Assembly: GCA_029251065.1 (NCBI GenBank)
Contig: JAQXEB010000119.1
Location: forward strand, 1 to 21,965
Reading direction: 5' to 3'
Length of the DNA: 21,965 nucleotides
DNA from: Luminiphilus sp.
GTDB taxonomy: Bacteria; Pseudomonadota; Gammaproteobacteria; Pseudomonadales; Halieaceae
Part shown: positions 8,240 to 15,527 of the stretch, piece by piece
Position numbering within the stretch: the first letter of the stretch is position 1
How the letters are laid out: each line of letters starts with the position of its first letter
Made by a program: the position numbers and the translations under genes
The notes under the pieces: model-generated
The model's database searches: none
Told to the model about the DNA's origin: nothing
The model's input: only the letters and a program-made list of their open reading frames with translations

Positions 8240-9067
8240 ATGACCAATCAATCAAACCGAACTGCGGTCATCACGGGCGCGGGTGACGGCATTGGACGCG
8301 CGCTTGCGATCAACCTCAATAGTCGCGGCATTGATCTTTACCTCTGTGACATTGACCGCGAGCGGCTCGATGTCACCGCGGGGATGTTGAACCGCGATGG
8401 GGTGACTGTTTCGACCGCCGTTGTCGACTGTGGGAACCGCGAACAAATTGAGACCTGGGCTGAAATGATTCGTGCCGAGAACGACAGCCTCGATTTTTTG
8501 TTCAACAATGCGGGTGTGGGTTATGCATCGCCGTTCCGCGACGCCTCACTTGAAAATTTTGAATGGTTGATGAACATTAATTACTGGGGTGTCGTTTGGT
8601 CTACAAAGGCATTTCTCCCCCTATTAGAGGCCTCACCGGCCGGCCACTTGGTGAACATTTCGTCGATCTTCGGAATGGTGGGCATAGCAACGCAAAGCGC
8701 CTACAACAGTGCTAAATTCGCCGTGCGGGGCTTTACCGAGTCGCTACAAGCCGAATATTGGGATTCAGCATTAACCGTGACCTGTGTTCACCCGGGCGGC
8801 ATCGCGACGAACATTGCACTGCGTGCGCGTACCGATGGCGAAGCGGCTGACGTCTCCGACACAGAGCGAGACCAAGCCTTCAAACAGGTGGCCCGAACGA
8901 CGCCTGAGAAGGCCGCTCAAGTGATCTTAAAGGGGACCTTGGCAGGTCGCCGCCGAGTATTTATTGGCTGGGACGCATGGCTCATGCACACCCTGACCAA
9001 GTTTTTGCCAACGTCGTACCACGCCATTACCGCAAAGCTTGGATCAATATCTGATGACAAAGGCTGA
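8240..9067 (+). CDS. Classical short-chain dehydrogenase/reductase (substrate unknown)
   Basis: This 275-residue protein has a classical SDR Rossmann fold. The cofactor loop TGAGDGIG is at 12-19, Asp37 at the end of strand 2 suggests NAD(H) preference, NNAG is at 89-92, and the catalytic residues are Ser142, Tyr155 and Lys159 (AYNSAK). A C-terminal extension of about 70 residues ends in a hydrophobic/aromatic stretch (WDAWLMHTLTKFLPTSYHAI) that could touch membrane or close the substrate pocket. It overlaps the MFS gene by 14 bases, so the two are probably one operon. The start ATG has only a weak GAG upstream. Substrate cannot be told from sequence; a hydrophobic alcohol or ketone is a guess from the C-terminus. 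Confidence 0.88.
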   Translation: MTNQSNRTAVITGAGDGIGRALAINLNSRGIDLYLCDIDRERLDVTAGMLNRDGVTVSTAVVDCGNREQIETWAEMIRAENDSLDFLFNNAGVGYASPFRDASLENFEWLMNINYWGVVWSTKAFLPLLEASPAGHLVNISSIFGMVGIATQSAYNSAKFAVRGFTESLQAEYWDSALTVTCVHPGGIATNIALRARTDGEAADVSDTERDQAFKQVARTTPEKAAQVILKGTLAGRRRVFIGWDAWLMHTLTKFLPTSYHAITAKLGSISDDKG

Positions 9068-10289
9068 CGCCGCCGCCGTCACTGCAACCGCAAAGCTCAG
9101 TCGATCCTCGTTTTTCATTCTAATCACGGGTCTACTCGCTAATGCGATTGGTCAGGCGTTTATTTTCGCAATCCTTCCGCCGCTGGGACGGGAAGTGGCG
9201 CTGAGCGAGATTCAGACCACGTCCATCATCTCCACCTCAGCATTACTTTTTACATTCTGTTCACCGTGGTGGGGTCGCAAATCTGATCAAATTGGCCGCA
9301 AGATTGTCATTGTTATTGGTCTAACCGGATATGCAGTCGGAACCGTGGTCTTTGCCGCCGTGTTTGCACTGGGAATGAAAGGCATTCTGACCGGCTGGAC
9401 ACTCTACTTCACCGCCTTGATTTGTCGTTGCATGCAGTCATCGCTGATGGCTGCCACAAGCCCGGGCGTGACCGCCTACGCGGCCGACCACAGCTCGAGA
9501 GCCTTCAGAACACAAACCTTGGCGCGCCTCGGAACAGCCAACAGTCTAGGGTTAATTATTGGTCCTGTTGTGGCGGGCCTGCTGGCTGGACTGGGCCTTT
9601 TATTCCCACTCTACGTCGCTGCGATTCTGACCTTCATCGCGGTGTTTGTTGTCTGGAAATACCTGCCCGAGGGAGAGCACCCGGGCACCTCCAGAAAGCA
9701 AGTTCCTCGTCTCTCGTTCCTCGACGCACGGCTGCGCGTTTACCTCTTGAGTGCCATTGGGACCTTCACAGGATTCTCGGCGATACAACAGACTCTGGGC
9801 TTTCGTATTCAAGACAGTCTCTCACTGTCGGGGGTTGAGACGGCTCAATACACAGGTGCAGCACTCATGGTTTCAGCATTTTTTACGCTCGCACTTCAGC
9901 TTTCTGTCTCTCAACGCTACACCGGCCCAGCCCTTAACCTTGTTCGTATGGGGCTGGTGGCCAACCTCGTCGCCGCAGGCGTTATTGCATTGGCAAACAA
10001 CCTCACGGGACTTCTTATCGGCATGGCGTTTATGGGTGCGGGATTAGGACTTCTTGGACCCGCGATGTCGGCGGGTGCGTCTTTGGCCGTGTCTCGTGAT
10101 GAGCAAGGAGGTGCCGCCGGGTTAATCACCGCCTGTCCTGCGGCAGGTTTCGTCATCGGCCCTGTTTTAGGGGGTGTGCTGTATCAAATAAGTCCGACTT
10201 ATCCGCCTTTGTTTGCAGGCCTAGTGACTCTCATAGTACTGAGCTACGCCATGAAAAACAGAGACAACCTGATCGCAGAAGAAGACTAG
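9054..10289 (+). CDS. Major facilitator superfamily transporter, DHA1 (drug:H+ antiporter)-like
   Basis: The 411-residue integral membrane protein has about 12 hydrophobic segments. MFS motif A is present between helices 2 and 3 as GRKSDQIGRK. A motif C-like stretch in helix 5, GTANSLGLIIGPVVAGLL, is typical of proton-driven exporters. I use the ATG at 9054, which overlaps the SDR stop by 14 bases; an in-frame TTG at 9039 would add five residues. No periplasmic signal or fused domain is seen. Coupling to the SDR suggests export of a substrate or product of that enzyme, or of a toxic compound; substrate is unknown. Its TAG stop overlaps the thioesterase stop in CTAG. Confidence 0.88.
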   Translation: MTKADAAAVTATAKLSRSSFFILITGLLANAIGQAFIFAILPPLGREVALSEIQTTSIISTSALLFTFCSPWWGRKSDQIGRKIVIVIGLTGYAVGTVVFAAVFALGMKGILTGWTLYFTALICRCMQSSLMAATSPGVTAYAADHSSRAFRTQTLARLGTANSLGLIIGPVVAGLLAGLGLLFPLYVAAILTFIAVFVVWKYLPEGEHPGTSRKQVPRLSFLDARLRVYLLSAIGTFTGFSAIQQTLGFRIQDSLSLSGVETAQYTGAALMVSAFFTLALQLSVSQRYTGPALNLVRMGLVANLVAAGVIALANNLTGLLIGMAFMGAGLGLLGPAMSAGASLAVSRDEQGGAAGLITACPAAGFVIGPVLGGVLYQISPTYPPLFAGLVTLIVLSYAMKNRDNLIAEED

Positions 10290-10726
10290 TCGAGCGCCTC
10301 AATGGCGTCACGAATAGCCCTAGGAATGACTGCTGAGCAATTGGCCTCCCGATCGACAAAAGCGTGTGTGAAACGTCCCGTCACACTACTTAACGCAGCA
10401 CCAATAGCGAAAACACCAATTTCCCAAGTGACCGACTTTTCGCCCAGACGCGCCACGCGCAAGCCCAATTCAAGGTCCTGCGGGTAGGTCAGTGGTGAAA
10501 AATAGTCTGCCGATGAATTCACCACGTAACCCACAACGTGATCTAGACCCGGCTGCATCCCACCTTGTTCGATCAAAAAGCGATTCACCACCGAATCGAA
10601 AAAAGCGTAGTAAGCGACGTTGTTAATGTGCCCGTAAATATCGTTATCCGCCCAGCGACTGTTGAGCGGATAAAAGATTGAAAATCGGTCTCTCGCTGAC
10701 GGTGAGGCTCTCTCAATCAAGACCAT
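10286..10726 (-). CDS. Acyl-CoA thioesterase, 4-hydroxybenzoyl-CoA thioesterase (hot-dog) family
   Basis: The 146-residue protein is a single hot-dog domain. The family motif is visible as RWADNDIYGHINNVAYY, where Asp29 aligns with the catalytic Asp of 4HBT-type enzymes. It probably hydrolyses an acyl-CoA to free acid and CoA in the cytosol. It is last in the seven-gene catabolic series and overlaps the alcohol dehydrogenase by 10 bases. I choose the ATG at 10726; GGAG lies only three bases before it. A TTG at 10720 has better spacing to that GGAG, and a TTG at 10735 would give 149 residues, so the start is uncertain by a few codons. Chain-length preference is unknown; YbgC- and FcbC-type enzymes share this motif. 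Confidence 0.85.
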   Translation of the reverse strand: MVLIERASPSARDRFSIFYPLNSRWADNDIYGHINNVAYYAFFDSVVNRFLIEQGGMQPGLDHVVGYVVNSSADYFSPLTYPQDLELGLRVARLGEKSVTWEIGVFAIGAALSSVTGRFTHAFVDREANCSAVIPRAIRDAIEALD

Positions 10727-11865
10727 CCACTCCAAGCGTCCTGATAAAGCCGCAACGCGGTCGTTTCGTCGACCTCTCTAGGATTATTGATCAGCAGTCG
10801 CTGTTGGAACATGGCATCCTTCGCGAGCATTGCGAGGTCCGTCTGGGGAACATTAGCCTCCGCAAGCGTCGTCGGAAGACCACTGTCATCAATTAACGCT
10901 TTCAGCCAGTCAATGAGGCCCTGGGCCGATCGTGCGGCCCCGGGGAGCACGTCGGTCAGCTCCGCATAGAGGTCCGGACAAACCTCGGCATTGAAGGACA
11001 GTACGGTCGGGAGCATCAAGGAGTTACTCAGGCCGTGAGGTATATGGTAGTGCCCGCCCAGCGGGTAGGCCAGCGCGTGAACGGCGCCTACCGGGGCGTT
11101 GGCAAACGCCTGTCCTGCAAACATGGAACCTAGCAACATGGCCTCTCGTGCTGAAACGTCCTTCGGCGCGCTTAAAACCGTTCTCATATTTCCAGCCAAC
11201 AGCGTCAAGGCTCTGAGCGCCAACATATCGGAAATGGGATTTTTCTTAATCTTTGACGTGTAGGCTTCAATTGCGTGCACCATCGCGTCAATACCCGTCA
11301 TGGCCGTAATATGCTGAGGAAGCCCCAAGGTCAACGACGCATCAAGAATTGCAACATCGGGTAACAGTGCTGGCGAACTTACACCCGCTTTAGTGGTCTC
11401 ACCCGTAGTAATAATAGCAACTGGCGTAACCTCTGAACCTGTCCCCGCGGTCGTAGGCGCCAAAAAAAGCGGCACACGCGGACTCGACACCATTCCCACG
11501 CCGTAGATCTCTGACAGCGCTTGCTGACCACTGGCAAGCACAGAAACAACCTTCGCCACGTCCATCGAGCTACCACCGCCGATGGCGATTACCGAATCAC
11601 ATTGCCCAGCTTCAAACGCCGCCAAACACGCACCGACCACACGCTCCGAAGGATCGGGCTCAACACCATCAAATACAGTGACGCTAGAACAGGCTTGTCG
11701 TAGATGATCGATTGAGGGCACAACAACGCCCAATTCGATGAGCATGGCATCGGTTACAAACAAGGGGCGGGACAAACCCCGCTCTGCCAAGAGACTCGAA
11801 AGGTGTAAGACGGCGCCCGATTGCACGAGCGTCGTCTTGACCGACTGAAAAGAGAAGCCGTCCAT
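10717..11865 (-). CDS. Iron-containing (group III) alcohol dehydrogenase
   Basis: This 382-residue enzyme belongs to the Fe-dependent alcohol dehydrogenase family (FucO/AdhB-like), which interconverts alcohols and aldehydes with NAD(P). It has the dinucleotide motif AIGGGSSMDVAK and a second glycine-rich segment PTTAGTGSE. All four expected metal ligands are present: Asp193 and His197 (GIDAMVHAIEAYTS), His263 (GAVHALAYPLGGH) and His277 (IPHG). The ATG at 11865 is chosen; a GTG immediately before it (11868) abuts the upstream stop. It sits directly after the MDR reductase and overlaps the thioesterase. Placement suggests a role at the alcohol/aldehyde entry step for the acyl-CoA route, but the substrate is not shown by sequence. 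Confidence 0.92.
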   Translation of the reverse strand: MDGFSFQSVKTTLVQSGAVLHLSSLLAERGLSRPLFVTDAMLIELGVVVPSIDHLRQACSSVTVFDGVEPDPSERVVGACLAAFEAGQCDSVIAIGGGSSMDVAKVVSVLASGQQALSEIYGVGMVSSPRVPLFLAPTTAGTGSEVTPVAIITTGETTKAGVSSPALLPDVAILDASLTLGLPQHITAMTGIDAMVHAIEAYTSKIKKNPISDMLALRALTLLAGNMRTVLSAPKDVSAREAMLLGSMFAGQAFANAPVGAVHALAYPLGGHYHIPHGLSNSLMLPTVLSFNAEVCPDLYAELTDVLPGAARSAQGLIDWLKALIDDSGLPTTLAEANVPQTDLAMLAKDAMFQQRLLINNPREVDETTALRLYQDAWSGWS

Positions 11866-11868
11866 CAC

Positions 11869-12849
11869 TTAAAACGTGAAGATAACTTTGCCTTTGGCAC
11901 GCCGCTCCATCATTGCAGCATAACCGGCCTCATACTCCTCGATCGGGAATACGTCGGTAACCACAGGGTTCAGCTTGCCGTCGCGGAACAGCCCCCACAG
12001 CTCCTCTACATTTTGTTGCTGCTCAGCCGGCTCTTCCGACAGAAAGCGACCCCAGAACACACCCATCAAAGAACAGCCCTTCAGCAAGGTCAAATTAAGC
12101 GGAATACTGGGAATGGGGCCGGATGCAAAACCAATCACAAGGTAGCGACCATTCCAGGCCATACTCCGAACCGCCGGCTCTGCAAAATCGCCACCCACCG
12201 GGTCGTAGACAACATCGACCCCTTTGCCACCAGTAATCTCTTTAATACGGTCTTTTATCGACTCATTGCTGTAGTTAATGACCTCATCAGCACCGAGTTG
12301 CTTGCACAGTTCGAGTTTTTCATCAGAACTCGCGGCAGCAATGACACGGGCTCCCATGACTTTGCCAAGCTCGACCGCTGTACTCCCGACACCGCCGGCC
12401 GCACCCATGACGAGCATGGTTTCACCGGCTTTAAGTTGTCCTCGCTGCTTGAGTGCGTAGTAGGACGTGAAGTAAGTCATACCCACGCCCGCTGCTGCAG
12501 TGAAGTCAATGCCTTCCGGTTTAGGCAGCAACGCATTCTCATTCACCACAGCCTCGCTCGCGAATCCGCCAACACCACCCAGCTGAATCACACTGTCGCC
12601 TACCGACCAACGCGAGACCGCCGAGCCTACCTCGATAACAATCCCAGCAGACTCGCCACCCGGTACAAAAGGCATGGGCGGCTGCATTTGATACTTACCC
12701 TGGATAATTAAGACGTCAGGAAAGTTGAGCCCCGCCGCCTTGACGTCCAGTCGCACATCGTGCGCGCCGAGCGCGGGCGTTTCCCAGTCATGGGCCAAAG
12801 AGAGCTTGTCGGGAAGCCCGTGTTCACTGCATACGACCGCTTTAACCAT
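11869..12849 (-). CDS. NADPH:quinone oxidoreductase-like MDR protein (zinc-free)
   Basis: The protein (326 residues from the ATG at 12849) is a medium-chain dehydrogenase/reductase of the zeta-crystallin/QOR type. The GroES-like N-domain holds the QOR signature-like AAGLNFPDVLIIQGKY and PGGESAGIV. The Rossmann loop MGAAGGVGSTAV is at 148-159, with SSDEKLELCKQLGAD following. Cys ligands for catalytic or structural zinc are absent, as expected of this branch. The ATG lies one base after the thiolase stop, with GAGG inside the thiolase end; a longer frame to 12897 would overlap the thiolase and is unlikely. Members reduce quinones, enones or enoyl-CoA thioesters; within an acyl-CoA operon, an enoyl-CoA or enone reductase role is plausible. 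Substrate unproven. Confidence 0.88.
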   Translation of the reverse strand: MVKAVVCSEHGLPDKLSLAHDWETPALGAHDVRLDVKAAGLNFPDVLIIQGKYQMQPPMPFVPGGESAGIVIEVGSAVSRWSVGDSVIQLGGVGGFASEAVVNENALLPKPEGIDFTAAAGVGMTYFTSYYALKQRGQLKAGETMLVMGAAGGVGSTAVELGKVMGARVIAAASSDEKLELCKQLGADEVINYSNESIKDRIKEITGGKGVDVVYDPVGGDFAEPAVRSMAWNGRYLVIGFASGPIPSIPLNLTLLKGCSLMGVFWGRFLSEEPAEQQQNVEELWGLFRDGKLNPVVTDVFPIEEYEAGYAAMMERRAKGKVIFTF

Positions 12850-12850
12850 T

Positions 12851-14029
12851 TTAGTAGACCTCAAACAAACCGGCTGCACCCATACCACCGCCGACACACA
12901 TAGTAATAACCACGTACTTCACGCCGCGACGTTTGCCTTCAATGAGTGCGTGTCCAATCATGCGCGAGCCACTCATACCGTAGGGGTGCCCAATCGCAAT
13001 AGCGCCGCCGTCCACGTTCAGCTTGTCATTGTCGATACCCAGCGTGTCGCGACAGTAGATCACCTGCACAGCGAAAGCCTCGTTAAGCTCCCATAAACCA
13101 ATGTCATTGACCGTGAGTCCGTGCTGCTTCAAAAGCTTTGGCACAGCAAATACGGGACCGATACCCATTTCATCCGGCGCACATCCCGCCACGGCCATAC
13201 CGCGGTAAGCACCCAGAGGCTCAAGGCCAAGAGAGTTCGCTAACTCGCTGCTCATGACCACTTGTGCCGATGCGCCGTCAGAAAGCTGCGATGCGTTGCC
13301 CGCGGTAATCGTACCGCCCTCAATCACAGTTCTTAGGCTCTTAACCCCTTCGAGGGTTGAGGGTCGAACACCTTCATCCGCTGAAACCGTCGCCTCAGCG
13401 GTCGACTGCTCACCCGTGGCTTTGTCATAAACAATACGGTCGCAGGTCACAGGCGTAAGCTCAGCGTCATATCGACCTGCCGCGTACGCCGCCGCCGTCC
13501 GCTCTTGGGACTGTAGACCGTATTCGTCCATTACGTCGCGCGCGATACCATAGCGAGCCGCGACTACTTCGGCAGTCTGCAACATGGGCATGTAAATGTC
13601 TTTCTGAACACCGACGAGCTCATTGTCGACCAGTCTGTGAGAATTCATGTGCTCATTTTGCACAAGAGAGATAGAGTCCAGACCACCACCGACAACCACG
13701 TCCATACCGTCGTACATGACTTGCTTAGCCGCTGTCGCGACAGCCATGAGACCTGAAGAGCACTGACGGTCAATCGTCATACCAGAGACAGACACTGGCA
13801 GCCCAGCGCGCAGTGCTGCATTCCGACCGATATTCATACCCGATGTGCCCTGAGTCAGCGCCGCGCCCATAATGCAATCTTCAATCCGATCACTCTCAAT
13901 GCCGGCACGCTCAACCGCGGCACGGATTGCATGAGCACCCATCGTCGGCGCTTGCAGATTATTAAAACCACCACGATAGGCTTTGCCAATGGGTGTTCTA
14001 GCTGTTGAAACGATCACTGCTTCTTTCAT
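12851..14029 (-). CDS. Acetyl-CoA C-acyltransferase (thiolase)
   Basis: This 392-residue thiolase cleaves 3-ketoacyl-CoA to acetyl-CoA (or propionyl-CoA) and a shortened acyl-CoA, or runs in reverse. The nucleophile Cys90 sits in DRQCSSGLM, the NEAF box begins at Asn316, His348 lies in GGAIAIGHPYGMSGSR, and the acid/base Cys378 in CVGGGMGAAG. The His loop is unusual: most thiolases have GHPxGxSGAR with a small residue where this one has Met352, and Tyr350 replaces the common Leu or Thr. The ATG has a strong purine-rich GGGAGAGAAG upstream. It follows the (3R)-hydroxyacyl-CoA dehydrogenase by 64 bases, fitting the last step of the cycle. Degradative rather than biosynthetic use is inferred from neighbours. 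Confidence 0.94.
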   Translation of the reverse strand: MKEAVIVSTARTPIGKAYRGGFNNLQAPTMGAHAIRAAVERAGIESDRIEDCIMGAALTQGTSGMNIGRNAALRAGLPVSVSGMTIDRQCSSGLMAVATAAKQVMYDGMDVVVGGGLDSISLVQNEHMNSHRLVDNELVGVQKDIYMPMLQTAEVVAARYGIARDVMDEYGLQSQERTAAAYAAGRYDAELTPVTCDRIVYDKATGEQSTAEATVSADEGVRPSTLEGVKSLRTVIEGGTITAGNASQLSDGASAQVVMSSELANSLGLEPLGAYRGMAVAGCAPDEMGIGPVFAVPKLLKQHGLTVNDIGLWELNEAFAVQVIYCRDTLGIDNDKLNVDGGAIAIGHPYGMSGSRMIGHALIEGKRRGVKYVVITMCVGGGMGAAGLFEVY

Positions 14030-14093
14030 ATTCTTCTCTCCCTGTGCCCGTTACGGACCAATGTCTAATTGAGTGTTAAGTCGGTGATGTGAA

Positions 14094-15011
14094 TCACTCG
14101 AGTGAAATACCTTTTGCCTGTGCAGCCTTTCCAAGGAACTTAACCGTCTGCTCAAATCCCGCTTGCAGCTGCTTGGGCTCGCTGTTGGCGATCGCATCCC
14201 AGTGCTCAGCAATCGCCTCAGGCGTCTGATCAGCATCATCCAGATAAATACCGTCGGTTTCCACGATCTTAGCGACCGCATAGCCTCCTGCACCCGCCGC
14301 CAAGATCGCGCGTGTCGGAGCATCCTGTGACACCAAATAAAGCACGGCCGGCGTCACCGTTTCCGGCGTCATTAAAGCAAACGCCTGATCCGGGATAAGC
14401 CCCTCTGTCATGCGAGTGCCGGCAGTCGGCGCAAGTGCGTTGACCTTGACGTTATTTTTGGCACCCTCTTGAGCGAGCGTGTTCATCATCCCAATCACAC
14501 CCATTTTGGCTGAGCCGTAATTGGTCTGGCCAAAATTACCGTAGAGACCACTCGATGACGTCGTCACTACAATGCGGCCGTAGTTTTGCTCGCGCATGAT
14601 TTCCCAGACCGCTTTCGTACAGTTCACGCTGCCCATCAGGTGGACGTCGAGCACCAACTTGAAGTCCTCTAACGACCCTTTACCAAAGCTCTTGTCACGT
14701 AAGATACCCGCGTTGTTGACTAAAATATCAACACGCCCCCAACGCTCCATCGTCTTTGCGACCATGTCTTGGACCTGCTCGAAATCAGCAACATTGGCGC
14801 CATGAGCCATTGCCTCACCCCCAGCCGCCTCAATCTCGGCAACCACGGCTTGCGAGGCTGTGCTGCCACCACCACTGCCATCGACAGTCCCACCAAGATC
14901 ATTGACAACAACCTTTGCACCACGAGCCGCCAACTGAATTGCGTGGCTGCGACCCAGGCCATTACCTGCACCGGTAACGATCGCTACCTGACCGTCATAA
15001 CGAATTGTCAT
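14094..15011 (-). CDS. (3R)-hydroxyacyl-CoA dehydrogenase, SDR related to peroxisomal MFE-2/HSD17B4
   Basis: The 305-residue SDR closely resembles the dehydrogenase domain of peroxisomal multifunctional enzyme type 2. Shared features are the cofactor loop TGAGNGLGR (13-21), NDLGG after strand 2, the long Gly/Ser-rich insert GGTVDGSGGGS typical of this subgroup, NNAGILRDKSF (99-109), catalytic Ser152/153, Tyr165 and Lys169 (NYGSAK), and YGRIVVTTSSSGLYGNFGQ split by the active-site serine. It oxidises (3R)-hydroxyacyl-CoA to 3-ketoacyl-CoA with NAD. In eukaryotes the hydratase is fused behind it; here the hydratase is a separate gene 33 bases upstream, so the pair acts as a split MFE-2. The C-terminal 60 residues (after about 245) extend beyond the usual SDR core. 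Confidence 0.92.
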   Translation of the reverse strand: MTIRYDGQVAIVTGAGNGLGRSHAIQLAARGAKVVVNDLGGTVDGSGGGSTASQAVVAEIEAAGGEAMAHGANVADFEQVQDMVAKTMERWGRVDILVNNAGILRDKSFGKGSLEDFKLVLDVHLMGSVNCTKAVWEIMREQNYGRIVVTTSSSGLYGNFGQTNYGSAKMGVIGMMNTLAQEGAKNNVKVNALAPTAGTRMTEGLIPDQAFALMTPETVTPAVLYLVSQDAPTRAILAAGAGGYAVAKIVETDGIYLDDADQTPEAIAEHWDAIANSEPKQLQAGFEQTVKFLGKAAQAKGISLE

Positions 15012-15044
15012 TCTGTGACTACCTCACTAACACTGTTTATTTTA

Positions 15045-15509
15045 TTAAGCGATGAACTGCATACCCAGCCACTCTGCATAAAGCGCAGGCGTTTCTTCAC
15101 CTTCTATTTCCACGGTGACACCGGTTTTGACCAAAAAACGATTCGCGTCCTTGCGATCGACATTTAAGACCTCCGTGTGTGCCCGAATGCGCTTACCCGC
15201 TCGCACCGGCGCTAAGAACCGCAGTTTATCAATGCCGTAGTTAACCCCCATGACCACGCCCTTCACGCCAATTGAGTTCTCTGAGCTCAGCTTTGTCAGC
15301 AGAGAGAGCGTCAAGAAGCCGTGGGCGATGGTGCCGCCAAAGGGTGTTTGCGCTGCAGCATCTTCATCAATATGAATGAACTGATGATCTTCAGTGCAAT
15401 CCGCAAAGGTATTAATACGATCCTGCTCGACCGTCATCCAGTCACTGGGGGGGAATTTAGTCCCCGCCATCGTGACCATGTCATCGGGTTCAACCCATTG
15501 AGTTGCCAT
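15045..15509 (-). CDS. MaoC/NodN-like (R)-specific enoyl-CoA hydratase
   Basis: The 154-residue protein is a single hot-dog hydratase of the MaoC family, NodN-like subgroup. The catalytic dyad is Asp41 and His46 in CTEDHQFIHIDEDAA. The usual hydratase-2 spacing is kept but the Asn-Pro of the D-x-N-P-x-H motif is replaced by Gln-Phe, as in DxQWIH-type members. A second conserved segment, PFGGTIAHGFLTLSLL, follows. It should hydrate trans-2-enoyl-CoA to the (3R)-hydroxyacyl-CoA, the substrate of the adjacent SDR. It lies 18 bases after the acyl-CoA dehydrogenase stop and has GGGAGAAAG upstream of its ATG. Confidence 0.92.
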   Translation of the reverse strand: MATQWVEPDDMVTMAGTKFPPSDWMTVEQDRINTFADCTEDHQFIHIDEDAAAQTPFGGTIAHGFLTLSLLTKLSSENSIGVKGVVMGVNYGIDKLRFLAPVRAGKRIRAHTEVLNVDRKDANRFLVKTGVTVEIEGEETPALYAEWLGMQFIA

Positions 15510-15527
15510 CTCTTTCTCCCTAACCTA

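Noticed and set aside
11821..12711. A 296-codon plus-strand open frame opposite the alcohol dehydrogenase and MDR genes
   Set aside because: It lies antisense to two well-supported genes with intact active-site motifs, its product is low in recognisable features and rich in His/Thr/Arg, and it has no Shine-Dalgarno; it is a shadow frame.
11869..12897. Longer N-terminus (16 extra residues) for the MDR oxidoreductase
   Set aside because: It would overlap the end of the thiolase gene by 47 bases; the ATG at 12849, one base after the thiolase stop, has GAGG upstream and matches the family start.
14084..14097. Hairpin GTGAT-GTGA-ATCAC between the hydroxyacyl-CoA dehydrogenase and the thiolase
   Set aside because: The stem is only 5 bases, overlaps the stop codon and has no T-tract, so it is not a credible terminator; the operon probably reads through.
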